DNA of 19,880 nucleotides from Methanosarcina sp. UBA5 (GCF_002505485.1 NZ_DAVG01000095.1:47511-67390); one strand, 5' to 3'. Numbered from the stretch's first letter, positions 7,049 to 15,722 are shown. Made by a program: numbers and translations. The notes: generated by a model from the letters alone, not told the origin.

Positions 7049-8860
7049 ATGTTTTCCAAGTCAGAGTTTAGAGAAGTAGTGAAGTCTATGGGTCTTGTTT
7101 TTGGAGATATCGGGACGAGTCCCATTTATACTTTGACCGTTATTTTCCTTCTAACAAGACCTACACCCACTCACATAATAGGAGTTTTATCTTTAATTAT
7201 CTGGACACTTATCATACTTGTGACTATGGAATACGCCTGGCTTGCAATGAGTCTGGGTAAAAAAGGGGAAGGTGGTACAATAGTCTTAAAAGAAATACTC
7301 GTTCCTCTGCTCAAGTCGGGTAGGAATGTAGCTCTGGTCACGTTGTTAGCTTATATAGGAACATCTTTCCTCATGGGAGATGGAGTAATTACTCCTGCAA
7401 TAAGTATTCTGAGCGCGGTAGAGGGGCTGCGGATCATTCCTCAGTTAGAAAATATAGGCCAAGGTACTATTATACTTATTTCTGCCGCAATTGCAATAGC
7501 ACTTTTTTCCGTTCAGAGTAAGGGAATAGAAAAAATTACATGGGTTTTTGGGCCTATAATGGTTATATGGTTTGCAGCCATTGGATTTTCAGGCATTGCC
7601 TCTATTTTTTATACACCAGACGTACTTAAAGCTATCAACCCTTATTATGCCATTAGATTCCTTCTGGATAATGGAATTATGGGATTTTTTGTACTATCTG
7701 AAGTCATCCTGTGCGCTACAGGGGGTGAAGCATTATATGCTGATATGGGACACCTGGGAAGAGAGCCTATTTTAAAAGCCTGGAGATTCGTATTTGTAGC
7801 ATTGGTTTTGAATTATCTCGGGCAGGGTGCATTCCTTCTCCGAAATCCGGGTTCGAGAAATTTTTTGTATGAGATGATAAATCAGCAGGCAAACATGCTT
7901 TATATCCCATTCCTTCTCCTCAGCATTGTAGCTACAATTATCGCTTCTCAAGCTATGATAAGTAGCATGTTTTCTATAGTATACCAGGGAATAACAACCC
8001 GGATAATTCCAATGTTAAAGATTGATTATACCTCTGGGTTATTAAAGTCCCAAATCTATATAAGTACCGTAAACTGGCTTCTCCTCATTTCGGTATTATT
8101 TATGATGCTTATATTTAGAGAATCAACCAGACTGGCAGCTGCATACGGATTGGCAGTTACAGGAACTATGTCTATTACGGGCATGCTGATGACTTCGATA
8201 TTTTATCACAGGAAAAATATAACCAAGGCTCTTATTTCACTATCTATAACGTTTATTGACATAGTATTCCTTCTCTCAAATAGTTATAAAATCCCGCATG
8301 GAGGCTACTGGTCGATCATTATAGCGTTTGTTATATTTTCTCTTATAATTATATATACATCGGGACAAAAGAAACTGTATGAATTGATGAAACTCATGAA
8401 GGGAGAAGACTTTCTTGAAAAATATAATCGTCTATATGCTACTCAAAATAAAATCATGGGAACCGCTCTCTTCTTTACGCGTGATATCGAAAGAATTCCC
8501 CAGTATATTTCCCATGTAATGTTTAAAAATAACATTATTTACGAGAATAACATTTTTATTTCCATAATCAAGTCTGACAGTCCTTTCGGAGTAGAAAGCT
8601 CGTTCACAAAAGAGCCGGCAAAGGGGTTAAAAATTTTTGAGATACGAGCGGGATACATGGAAATTGTGGATGTTGAACAGATCCTTAAAGACCAGGGCAT
8701 TTATGAAAAAACAATTTTCTATGGAGTCGAAGATATCTTTACTAATAATATAATATGGAGAATATTTTCCATAATTAAAAAGGTGTCACCATCCTTTGTC
8801 CAGTTTTACAGGCTTCCTACTGACGAACTCCATGGGGTTATGACGAGGTTCGAAATGTAA
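7049..8860 (+). CDS. kup: Kup/HAK-type potassium uptake transporter, copy 2
   Basis: This is a 603-residue paralogue of the gene at 4950, aligning end to end without gaps by eye and sharing all Kup signatures: GDIGTSPIYTL (19-29), GDGVITPAISILSAVEG (110-126) and TGGEALYADMGHLGR (224-238). The frame is open 20 codons further upstream, but ATG 7049 has a perfect ribosome binding site (GGTGAT at 7040-7045, three bases before it) and gives exactly the length of copy 1, so I take 7049. The C-terminal cytosolic domains are also alike, including FKNNIIYENNIFIS and the ending DELHGVMTRFEM. Differences cluster in the first residues, in external loops (for example SDSTNIL versus PGSRNFL) and in positions 375-450, which may tune affinity or regulation. 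Tandem duplication after transfer is the simplest origin. Confidence 0.96.
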   Translation: MFSKSEFREVVKSMGLVFGDIGTSPIYTLTVIFLLTRPTPTHIIGVLSLIIWTLIILVTMEYAWLAMSLGKKGEGGTIVLKEILVPLLKSGRNVALVTLLAYIGTSFLMGDGVITPAISILSAVEGLRIIPQLENIGQGTIILISAAIAIALFSVQSKGIEKITWVFGPIMVIWFAAIGFSGIASIFYTPDVLKAINPYYAIRFLLDNGIMGFFVLSEVILCATGGEALYADMGHLGREPILKAWRFVFVALVLNYLGQGAFLLRNPGSRNFLYEMINQQANMLYIPFLLLSIVATIIASQAMISSMFSIVYQGITTRIIPMLKIDYTSGLLKSQIYISTVNWLLLISVLFMMLIFRESTRLAAAYGLAVTGTMSITGMLMTSIFYHRKNITKALISLSITFIDIVFLLSNSYKIPHGGYWSIIIAFVIFSLIIIYTSGQKKLYELMKLMKGEDFLEKYNRLYATQNKIMGTALFFTRDIERIPQYISHVMFKNNIIYENNIFISIIKSDSPFGVESSFTKEPAKGLKIFEIRAGYMEIVDVEQILKDQGIYEKTIFYGVEDIFTNNIIWRIFSIIKKVSPSFVQFYRLPTDELHGVMTRFEM

Positions 8861-9178
8861 AAACGGGTTAAAAACGGTATGTACATTCCGGGCTTTAGAC
8901 CCGGATCTAATACAAAAACTCAGCCGCATGATAATTGGGCTGCTATCTGTAAATATCCAATCCAAACTTAAGTAAAAGGCCTCTCTGGATTACGGACGCC
9001 TTTCTTAGCGATTAAAATATAAAAAGAAAAAAATGTGTGTGTTTTTCCTGCAATTGCATTTAAACTATTTTTTAACCGGATTTACTTCTTCTTAACAGCA
9101 TAAACCCCTAAAAGGCGCCTATAGCTGTAATTAATATTCAAAATATGGGAGCACTAAATGAGCCCTCTCCTTCGGCTT
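8861..9178. other. Spacer between kup copy 2 and a convergent broken gene
   Basis: Besides the hairpin at 8887-8905, the minus strand has a long T-rich run at about 9013-9036 that could end transcription of the convergent gene, and a perfect 10-bp palindrome TGCAATTGCA at 9049-9058. No reading frame of interest. Confidence 0.4.
8887..8905 (+). terminator. Hairpin downstream of kup copy 2
   Basis: TCCGGG (8887-8892) and CCCGGA (8900-8905) form a 6-bp stem around a seven-base loop, 27 bases after the kup stop. No T-run follows directly, so it may be a transcript 3'-end stabiliser rather than a classical terminator. Confidence 0.4.
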
Positions 9179-9894
9179 TTACTCCTCCGGTTTCTTCGGC
9201 TTTGGCTCCTCAATTCTCATCAGAGCGGGAAGTTTCTTCGGAATTTTCGGAAGCTTCCTTGACTCAAAGAGATGGCTGAGTGAAATTGGGTTGTAATTAT
9301 CCTTATTGTCTCCATGCCAGTAGAAACTACTGAAGTGCACCGTATAGGGGCCTATTTTGTCTCCCTTGAGATCAATAGAGATTGTTCGGGCGCTTTTCCT
9401 GGGGGCACGGAAATGTTCCATAGGCCATACCTGCTGCATACCGGTCTGAGCAAAATCCTGTCCATATACATGAATTCCAGAGGGCACGCTGATCCTTGGA
9501 TCTACATTCAGAGTCACATCATTGAGGGATAGATTATCAATATAAAGTTCAACAAAGCCATATTCGTTTTTAGTTGTACCGTCATTAACCGGACTCAGTA
9601 CCACGGTCGGGTCCACCCTGAACTTCTGTTCAGCCACAGGAGTTTTTGTAGTGGGTTCGATCTGGTTTATGGATTCTTTCGGGTTTATGTTACATGTCTT
9701 ATTCAGGGATACGGATTGGTTGATGGACTGATTGGCAGATTAATTGGCAGATTGATTGAAGGATTTATCGGTCTTTAAAATCTTTGATGCCGTTTCATTT
9801 ACTAATGGGTTATCAACTACATTGGCAAAGCACTTGAGAATAGAGCCCCAGAAATAAAGATCAACATCAGTAGAACAAACAAATATTTTTTCAA
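9179..9894 (-). pseudogene. Secreted protein of unknown function, broken by frameshift and stop
   Basis: The open part (9179-9637) encodes 152 residues that I do not recognise: a beta-rich segment (VELYIDNLSLNDVTLNVDPR), an aromatic-rich patch (TVHFSSFYWHGDNKDNYNP) and a Pro/Lys-rich tail ending in KPKKPEE. The frame continues upstream and makes clear sense: ...NQSIN QSVSLNKTCNINPKES preceded by a Gln/Asn/Ser-rich linker in which one repeat codon has become TAA (9742-9740; neighbours read AATCAATCTGCC versus AATTAATCTGCC, so CAA to TAA). Further up, after a one-base deletion near 9817-9826, lies a signal peptide, KKYLFVLLMLIFISGALFSS, starting at TTG 9894 (perhaps a former ATG). Restored, the protein has about 238 residues and would be exported. 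Two or three lesions argue for a pseudogene. Calling only the 152-residue GTG-started piece would miss the export signal. Confidence 0.7.
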
Positions 9895-10408
9895 TTTTGA
9901 TACTTCCTTTCAGGGGTATTAAATTAACTGTACACTAATTTTTTGAAATGGTTTTCTCAAAGTTTTGGAAGTATTTGAATATGTACCTTTTGCCGTGATG
10001 TTTGCACATTTCTCTTTTTTTGCAGGATTTGTGTGCCTGGATCTTCGGAGTTTCTGCGAATATTACTTTTTCATACACAAACGAGAACATTTCAATAAAA
10101 TTTATTTAAAATTTCAAACCGCAATTCTTATCTGTATAAAATTATGTGATAGATTAACCAATATTTTATGACTGAGTTACGTAAATCGAAAAAAGAATGA
10201 CTTTATCCTGGCTTTATACTCCGATTCCTGGCGGTAAACGATCCCTATATTATCATGCCAGGCTTTGGTTTTTAGCCTTCTGGGCTGTCTTTTGCTGTTT
10301 TACGCTACTGCGATTTGACGTCAAAACTGAAAATTAGCCCGTTTTACTTCACAAAAATATGGATTCTCAAGTCTAAAATCTAATTCGAGACTCTCACGAG
10401 GTGAGAAA
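9895..10408. other. 514-base spacer before the hydrolase gene
   Basis: The stretch has no convincing reading frame; a 68-codon plus frame at 9965-10171 has low-complexity aromatic composition and no ribosome binding site. Weak TATA-like strings occur near 10097-10107 and 10247-10254. A perfect 12-bp palindrome (10314-10325) and a short stem AGGCT/AGCCT (10260-10278) are the only ordered features. Confidence 0.45.
10314..10325. promoter_or_regulatory. Perfect palindrome TTTGACGTCAAA
   Basis: A 12-bp perfect palindrome lies 83 bases upstream of the hydrolase ATG, a good position for a dimeric regulator. No regulator gene in the window can be tied to it. Confidence 0.4.
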
Positions 10409-11671
10409 ATGAAGACCCAAGTAGCACCATTAGCTGTCAACCCTGAGAACAAAACCGAAACCCTATTTAATCGATTCGATAAGCTGGGAATTTTTTTCCA
10501 TAATCCTGTTTCGTTCAGCATACCAGATCTGTATTCTCACTTAACGAAAAGCAATAGAATTGGCCTTGTCTGCGGCGAGGTGGCAGAGTACAAACTTAAG
10601 ATAAAGGTTGGATCCGGAAAATATGATTACATTGTACTCACCAACTATGTAAAAGAAAAGAGTGCTTGGAGCACAGCCCAAAGTAAAAATTTAATAATCC
10701 TACCCGGGCAGGCTTTGACTGAAAGTTTCTATTCCGATATGGCGATATACTACGCTCAGCAAGGATACAGTGCATATATTCTGGATAGAAGAGAGACAAA
10801 TGTTCCGGTAAATGAGACCGATTTCAGTTACATGGAAAACTGGACCATTGACAGTTACCTGAATGATACATACAACGGCATCGCTGTGTCAAGAATTCAT
10901 ACAGCTTTCCTGAGTGATAAAGCTGTAGAGGACATCGAGGTTACAGCAATTGGCCACAGTCATGGGGCCTTGATCCTTACTGCTTACGGAGCCAGCAAAT
11001 ACCATGACCTTGCTTTAGGTTCGGTTAACAGAATGGTACCTGTTGATATCGTTATTAAGTACGAGCCTAAACATTCGGAGTTAATAAGGGCTCAGGCACA
11101 GCAATTTGACACTATATCCAGATGTTTGGAAAACAGGACATATAACGGCAGCGATATGGCTGTCATGATGCAGATAGCCAGACTGGCTTTAACCGATCCT
11201 GACCGAGAATCTCTTTTTCAACCCGGCTTTACAAACAGGCAATTTTTCCGGCTTATGGCTACCCAAACCCATGGATTCAATGAATACCCCTATACTCCGA
11301 ATTATCATTATTGGAGTGGAGACCTGGATGGGCTTTATTATGTTGACGAAAACAGGTTACTTAACTTGACCTTAACCGGAGGGGCTGTTCCCTATGTACC
11401 AAAGTGCCTGGATCTTTATATGGCCGGATTGATGGGGAATGTGGAAGGCTATGAGATTGACTTTTCAAAAATAAGCTATCCTGTTCTTTATATCGGGCTT
11501 GGGGGAGGTTTCAGCGACTACGGATCCTGGTGGTACAAAAACGAGGTTGGAAAAACAAATTATAAGGTTACTTCCATAAGCTGGAAGAACCAGGGTCACG
11601 GGAGCATAGCCCTTGATTATAATTCTAGTGAGTTATGGGCACTTATACATAACTGGATAATAAATAATTAG
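10409..11671 (+). CDS. Alpha/beta hydrolase-fold protein
   Basis: The 420-residue protein has a nucleophile elbow GHSHGA (182-187), with Ser184 as the likely nucleophile, preceded by the expected strand EDIEVTAI. Earlier, NLIILPGQALTESFYSDMAIYYAQQGYSAYILDRR (94-128) fits the oxyanion-hole loop and the beta4 strand of the fold. Candidate acid and base are Asp370 (GGGFSDYGSWW) and His397 (WKNQGHGSI), in the correct order near the C-terminus. A long insertion at 200-350 is probably the lid. The substrate is unknown; esters or amides are typical. The start at ATG 10409 has an excellent site, GAGGTGA at 10398-10404. No signal peptide is visible in this frame, so the protein is probably cytoplasmic, although its many Asn-x-Ser/Thr sites and Tyr/Trp-rich C-terminus resemble exported proteins. 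It appears monocistronic. Confidence 0.85.
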   Translation: MKTQVAPLAVNPENKTETLFNRFDKLGIFFHNPVSFSIPDLYSHLTKSNRIGLVCGEVAEYKLKIKVGSGKYDYIVLTNYVKEKSAWSTAQSKNLIILPGQALTESFYSDMAIYYAQQGYSAYILDRRETNVPVNETDFSYMENWTIDSYLNDTYNGIAVSRIHTAFLSDKAVEDIEVTAIGHSHGALILTAYGASKYHDLALGSVNRMVPVDIVIKYEPKHSELIRAQAQQFDTISRCLENRTYNGSDMAVMMQIARLALTDPDRESLFQPGFTNRQFFRLMATQTHGFNEYPYTPNYHYWSGDLDGLYYVDENRLLNLTLTGGAVPYVPKCLDLYMAGLMGNVEGYEIDFSKISYPVLYIGLGGGFSDYGSWWYKNEVGKTNYKVTSISWKNQGHGSIALDYNSSELWALIHNWIINN

Positions 11672-11722
11672 GTCTGAATCAAGCTCGTTGGAGATGCCAA
11701 TTGTCATCTGTGAATCAAGAAG

Positions 11723-11745
11723 CTACTAAGTCTTTAGCTTAGTGG
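11723..11745 (+). mobile_element. Hairpin end of an IS200/IS605-type element (remnant)
   Basis: CTACTAAG (11723-11730) and CTTAGTGG (11738-11745) form an 8-bp stem with one T-G wobble around loop TCTTTAG, followed by TAGTTCA. This resembles the subterminal imperfect hairpin at the right end of IS200/IS605 elements that carry a TnpB/OrfB-like gene. No transposase gene remains; the flank from about 11690 (EMPIVICESRSY in one frame) may be the last codons of one. The call is by resemblance only. Confidence 0.5.
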
Positions 11746-11883
11746 TAGTTCATTTATTTCTTCCTGATCTTTATAAACAGCTAACGAATACTGCCATACA
11801 ACTAGGGGTATGCAACACTGGTGTGTATAAAGTATTTGGCATTATTCACCATATAAATAAACCTCAGGGTAAGAAAGGCTTCA

Positions 11884-12600
11884 TTAGATTTTCGATAATA
11901 TTGCGTGATACCTGTATTCGTAGTACATCGACTTTACGTATTCCATTTTGAAGCCGTTATCTCTGGCAATTTGTTCAATCAGGTAAGGGCTGTAGGCATC
12001 TCCTATTATATCTCTTGGGCGGTTTTTCAAAATGGCTGACACCTGTTTGAGGAGTCCAAAACCAGTTTTAGGCAAAATCTCCCATAATCTAAAATTCTGC
12101 GAGAACCATCCCATTTTCCATAAAGAGTACAACCTGGGATCAATTATATCAAAAAAGACTATCTTTCCGTTCTCATTGAGATAGTCGAATGCATGATGTA
12201 TAAAAGCATCTATCTGCTCGGGCTTCAGGTACTGGACCACAGCTGTTGCCGTAATCCGGTCAAATGATATATTCAACCTATCCCAGATTGTTTCATCATC
12301 GGCAAGGATTAAATCTACATTTTTGTAGTTCTGCTGCCACATTTTCTTTTCCGCTTCTAAAAGCATTGAAGAAGAAAAGTCAGCCCCTACTATTCTCTCA
12401 TAATTTGGTACGTAGTATATTAGAAGTTCTCCGGCACCACATCCGAAATCGAGAAGAGATTTACCTCCACTTAAATGAAAGAGTTTTTCCTTGGCCTCTT
12501 TATAAAGAAATTCTTCGGTAGAATACCTGTGCCCTCCTTTCTTTTTGTCCGAAAAATATTCTTCCCAGGAAAACTTCGGTTTATTAAATACTGTTTCCAT
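11884..12600 (-). CDS. Class I SAM-dependent methyltransferase
   Basis: The 238-residue protein carries the AdoMet-binding motif I LLDFGCGAGEL (49-59), the acidic ribose-binding position Asp74 in VGADFSSSML (71-80), the motif II region LILADDETIW (97-106), and ITATAVVQYLKPEQ (116-129), the segment that in this fold follows the adenine-binding strand. These show a Rossmann-fold methyltransferase of the methyltransferase type 11/12 kind. The C-terminal third (WKMGWFSQNFRLWEILPKTG, then YSPYLIEQIARDNGF) is the usual substrate-capping part; substrate is unknown. The frame is open 24 codons further upstream, but ATG 12600 is preceded by a G-rich site (GGGGGGAT) and begins METVFNKPKFSW, so I use it. 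It stands alone on its strand. Confidence in fold is high, in substrate nil. Confidence 0.88.
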   Translation of the reverse strand: METVFNKPKFSWEEYFSDKKKGGHRYSTEEFLYKEAKEKLFHLSGGKSLLDFGCGAGELLIYYVPNYERIVGADFSSSMLLEAEKKMWQQNYKNVDLILADDETIWDRLNISFDRITATAVVQYLKPEQIDAFIHHAFDYLNENGKIVFFDIIDPRLYSLWKMGWFSQNFRLWEILPKTGFGLLKQVSAILKNRPRDIIGDAYSPYLIEQIARDNGFKMEYVKSMYYEYRYHAILSKI

Positions 12601-13064
12601 ACTGAATATCCCCCCTTTTCTCGGTCTTTTCCATTTCATCGATATATATTTGCAATTATTAGAATCAGGCAAAAATGAAAAATGATTAGCTCTTTTTGAA
12701 ATTTATACAGGAAAATCTGTCTGGTATCGTCTAGTATTACAAATATCACAAGATTTTATTTAGTTATTGAAACGTTTCTCCTGAAAATAAGTCCGGACCT
12801 GCTTTCGGAAATTCCTTTCCTGACAACAGATTTTTATGATAACTCAAGTGCATCAACTTTCACAAAAAAAAGTAGTATCTTCTATAGTGCAGGCTTTCCG
12901 AACGCAGACTTTCTAGTGCAGACTTTCTAGTGCAGACTTTCAAGGTGCAGGCAGGGAACATAAAGCATTTCAAGATGAATGATATAATTAATAGAGTCCT
13001 GAATAATATGAAAGTTATATGTAAATGAAGCTAAGGGTGCTGATAAAAGAGGGGGACAAAGTTA
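12601..13064. other. 464-base spacer upstream of the methyltransferase and the dehydrogenase
   Basis: Divergent spacer. It contains the 14-bp tandem repeat at 12887-12943, a G-run ribosome binding site (13051-13055) for the dehydrogenase, and a weak TATA-like string GATATAATTAAT near 12979-12990. Otherwise nothing coding is seen. Confidence 0.45.
12887..12943. repeat. Tandem repeat of about 14 bp, four copies
   Basis: Unit GTGCAGACTTTCTA occurs at 12916-12929; near-copies are at 12902-12915 (one or two changes), 12930-12943 (last bases differ) and, more divergent, 12887-12901 (GTGCAGGCTTTCCGA). A further GTGCAGG follows at 12945. The array lies about 120 bases upstream of the dehydrogenase start and could be an operator array or a slippage product. 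Confidence 0.75.
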
Positions 13065-14199
13065 ATGGAGGATATGTTCAGATTTGCGGATGAGCTTGGG
13101 CCATTTAAGATCATCCATGTTTACGAGCCGTCAGTTGACTTGAAAGCAGTTCTTGTGGTGGACAATGTCGCTAAGGGGCCTGCCCTTGGAGGGGGTCAGG
13201 ATGGCCCCAGATGTGAGTACTGAGGAATGTTTCAGGTTGGCAAGAGCCATGACCCTTAAGAATGCAGCTGCAGATCTTCCTCACGGGGGTGGTAAGATTG
13301 TTATCTGCGGGGATCCGCGAATGCCACAGGAAAAGAAAAAACAGATGCTTAGAGCGCTTGCCAGTGCCCTCAGGTATGGAGAGGAATACATCTTCGCCCC
13401 TGACATGGGGACAGACGAACTCTGTATGGCCTGCATAAAAGATGAGATCGGAAGGGTGGTAGGCCTTCCCTGCGGGATTGGAGGAATTCCTCTGGATGAA
13501 GTGGGGGCCACAGGCTGGGGGCTTGCACAGGCTACTGAAGTGGCACTCCAGTACTGTAATTTTGAACTGAAAGATGCTCGTGTGGTTGTCCAGGGATTCG
13601 GGGCAGTTGGGAGGCATGCTGCGCGGTTCCTTACCCAGAGAGGAGCGACTCTAGTAGGAGCCGCCGACTCCGAGGGCACGGTTCATGACCCCGATGGGCT
13701 TGACGTGGATACCCTGATCAGGCTTAAGAAAGAAGGAAAAAGTGTGCTTGACTACCCTGGAGGAAAAAAGCTTGACAGTAATGCCGTTATCACCATTCCC
13801 TGTGACATCTGGATTCCGGCAGCTCGTCCGGATGTAATCAACGAGAGCAACGTCCATCTTCTAAACACTAAACTGATTATTGAGGGAGCAAACATTCCAA
13901 TCACAGAAAATGCCGAAAAAATCCTCTATGAGGCAGGTATTCGCTATGTTCCGGATTTTATTGCAAACGCTGGCGGCGTGATCTGTGCGGCTGCAGAATA
14001 TCAGGGAGCCAACCAGTGCACAGCTTTCGGGTCAATTGAAGAAAAGGTGAGAAAAAACACGGCTCAGGTACTGGAAACTGCGAAAACGGAAGGAATCCTG
14101 CCAAGGGAAGCTGCAGTCCAGCTTGCCGTAAAACGAGTTAAGCAAGCCATGACTTACAGGCGCTGGTCGCTCTTTTCTTCGGCGCCAGGCTTTGTGTAA
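13065..14199 (+). pseudogene. Glu/Leu/Phe/Val dehydrogenase with a one-base frameshift
   Basis: ATG 13065 (site GGGGG nine bases before) opens MEDMFRFADELGPFKIIHVY through to GPALGG, then the frame is lost at the G run 13191-13195. Removing one G restores a 377-residue Glu/Leu/Phe/Val dehydrogenase: VRMAPDVSTEECFRLARAMT, the Lys-containing HGGGKIVICGDP (catalytic Lys at restored residue 77), APDMGTDE (111-118, catalytic Asp 113), the NAD(P)-binding GFGAVG (177-182) and EGANIPIT with ANAGGV near the C-terminus. These enzymes deaminate an amino acid to the 2-oxo acid with NAD(P). The GDP motif after GGGK resembles leucine/phenylalanine dehydrogenases; specificity is uncertain. Residues after the shift are perfectly kept, so the lesion is recent, a sequencing error, or a slippage site. 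A TTG-started downstream piece (13153) would lack the N-terminal dimer segment. Confidence 0.85.
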
Positions 14200-14280
14200 G
14201 CTTTATGTGATTCTCTAATCCCATCTTTTACTTTTTAAATCCCCGGTTATTCAGGGTTCTTTTGCATCTCAAATCGAGTT

Positions 14281-15654
14281 TCAGTTTATTTTTTTCCCTC
14301 CGCATAGCACCACCGTCGCCCTGACCGCACTGTCCGGAGTAAAAAAAACCGGCATTCCGATGGCTGTAAAAGCCGAAGCCATTTCTCTGCTGAATCTTCC
14401 GCCCGGAGAACAGATGAGGACTGGTTTTTCACAATTACTGGCAAAGGCTTTGATTTTTTCCGCAACCCCTCTGGAAAGAAGAGGTGGACCCCAGAGCAAG
14501 CTCACTATTGCAAGATCATATTCCTCCCCAAAAGCCTCCTGTAGAGCATCAACGTAGTGTTCGTCCTTTACGCTGCCTGTCAGGTCAACAGGATTCCTTA
14601 TGGAAGCAAAAGCCGGAAGTTTCTGTCTCAATCTGCTCACAGCTTTTCTGGAAAGATCGGGAACCCTGAGCCCAGCCTCCTCACAGGCATCAGCGATAGA
14701 AATTCCGATCCCTCCTCCATCGGTTATAATGAGAACATTTTTTCCTTTTACCAGCTGATATCTGTTCAGTACTTTGCAGGCGTCTTTTAATTCCTCATAA
14801 CTTTCAACTTCTATTATACCTGCTTTCCTGAAAGCAGCTTCATAGGCTTCATATCTCCCGCTAACAGCCCCTGTATGGGAACTGGCTGCCTTTGCACCTG
14901 GCTCCCTTTTTCCGACTTTGAGAGCCACTACCGGCTTCTTTTGCACACATCTAGAAGCAGCGGCAAGGAACCGACGTCCATTTTCGATAGACTCGATATA
15001 GAGAGCAACGGCTTTTGTTGCTTCGTCTCCTGCCAGGAATTCAAGGCAATCGCTTTCGTCCACATCTACCTTATTTCCGTAGCTCACTACCCGTGAAACC
15101 CCTGCTCCCTCGTTTGCCATTTCGTCCATAATCATAGCGGCAAAGGAACCGCTCTGAGTAAGCACCGAAACCCCACCTTTTGCAGGTCTTTCGACCTTAT
15201 CGCCACTTATAAAAAAAGTATCCACTTTTGAAGCTGTATCGTAGATTCCAAGGCAATTCGGTCCCATAGCCCGGATCCCTTTCTTATCTAGAATTTCTTT
15301 CAGGCGTACTTCCATTTCCTTTCCTTCAGGCCCAGTTTCCCGAAAACCTGAACTGACAATTATTGCTCCTTTTATATTTTCCACAGGGCCGTTGAGGATT
15401 TCAAGAACTGTAGAAGCTGGCACTGCAAAAATCGCAATATCGATTTTGTCCTTTATCTCACCCGGAGCCGAATAACACTTAAGCCCCCTGATTTCCTGAT
15501 AACCCGGATTTACAGGATATATCTTTCCCTGAAACCCCATTTTCAGGAGGTTTTCCAGAATTGTACAGGAGAGCTTTTCGGGATTTGGCGACGCTCCTAT
15601 CAGGGCTATGCTTTCAGGCTTGAAGAAAAAGTCAATGTGTCCTTCAATGGTCAT
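14281..15654 (-). CDS. ADP-forming acyl-CoA synthetase, alpha subunit
   Basis: The 457-residue protein has the order of ADP-forming (NDP-forming) acyl-CoA synthetase alpha chains: an N-terminal CoA-binding Rossmann domain (about 8-140; IALIGASPNPEKL at 16-28, PVNPGYQEIRG at 48-57, GPNCLGI at 131-137), a succinyl-CoA-ligase-like domain (about 155-300) with the phosphohistidine segment SSHTGAVSG (259-266; His260), and a second flavodoxin-like ligase domain (303-457, beginning NVLIITDGGGIGI). Family reaction: acyl-CoA + ADP + Pi to acid + ATP + CoA, by phosphoryl transfer through that His. The ATP-grasp beta subunit is not in the window and must be encoded elsewhere. ATG 15654 follows GGAAGGG at good spacing. 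The gene is convergent with the amino-acid dehydrogenase, 81 bases apart. Together these suggest use of branched or aromatic 2-oxo acids, which is inference. Confidence 0.9.
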   Translation of the reverse strand: MTIEGHIDFFFKPESIALIGASPNPEKLSCTILENLLKMGFQGKIYPVNPGYQEIRGLKCYSAPGEIKDKIDIAIFAVPASTVLEILNGPVENIKGAIIVSSGFRETGPEGKEMEVRLKEILDKKGIRAMGPNCLGIYDTASKVDTFFISGDKVERPAKGGVSVLTQSGSFAAMIMDEMANEGAGVSRVVSYGNKVDVDESDCLEFLAGDEATKAVALYIESIENGRRFLAAASRCVQKKPVVALKVGKREPGAKAASSHTGAVSGRYEAYEAAFRKAGIIEVESYEELKDACKVLNRYQLVKGKNVLIITDGGGIGISIADACEEAGLRVPDLSRKAVSRLRQKLPAFASIRNPVDLTGSVKDEHYVDALQEAFGEEYDLAIVSLLWGPPLLSRGVAEKIKAFASNCEKPVLICSPGGRFSREMASAFTAIGMPVFFTPDSAVRATVVLCGGKKIN

Positions 15655-15706
15655 TTATGCCCTTCCGAATAATCTGCAGATCATATTAAGATTATAGCTT
15701 CGAGCT

Positions 15707-15722
15707 TAAATATTTAAACTTA
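15707..15722 (-). promoter_or_regulatory. Possible TATA box of the acyl-CoA synthetase gene
   Basis: The minus strand reads AAGTTTAAATATTTAAG. A start about 25 bases on would fall near 15688, leaving a leader of about 34 bases, enough to hold the ribosome binding site. Confidence 0.35.

Noticed and set aside
9965..10171. 68-codon plus-strand frame
   Set aside because: Phe/Tyr-rich composition of translated AT-rich DNA, no ribosome binding site, no family.
11742..11951. 69-codon plus-strand frame after the hydrolase
   Set aside because: Begins inside the IS-type hairpin and runs antisense into the methyltransferase gene.
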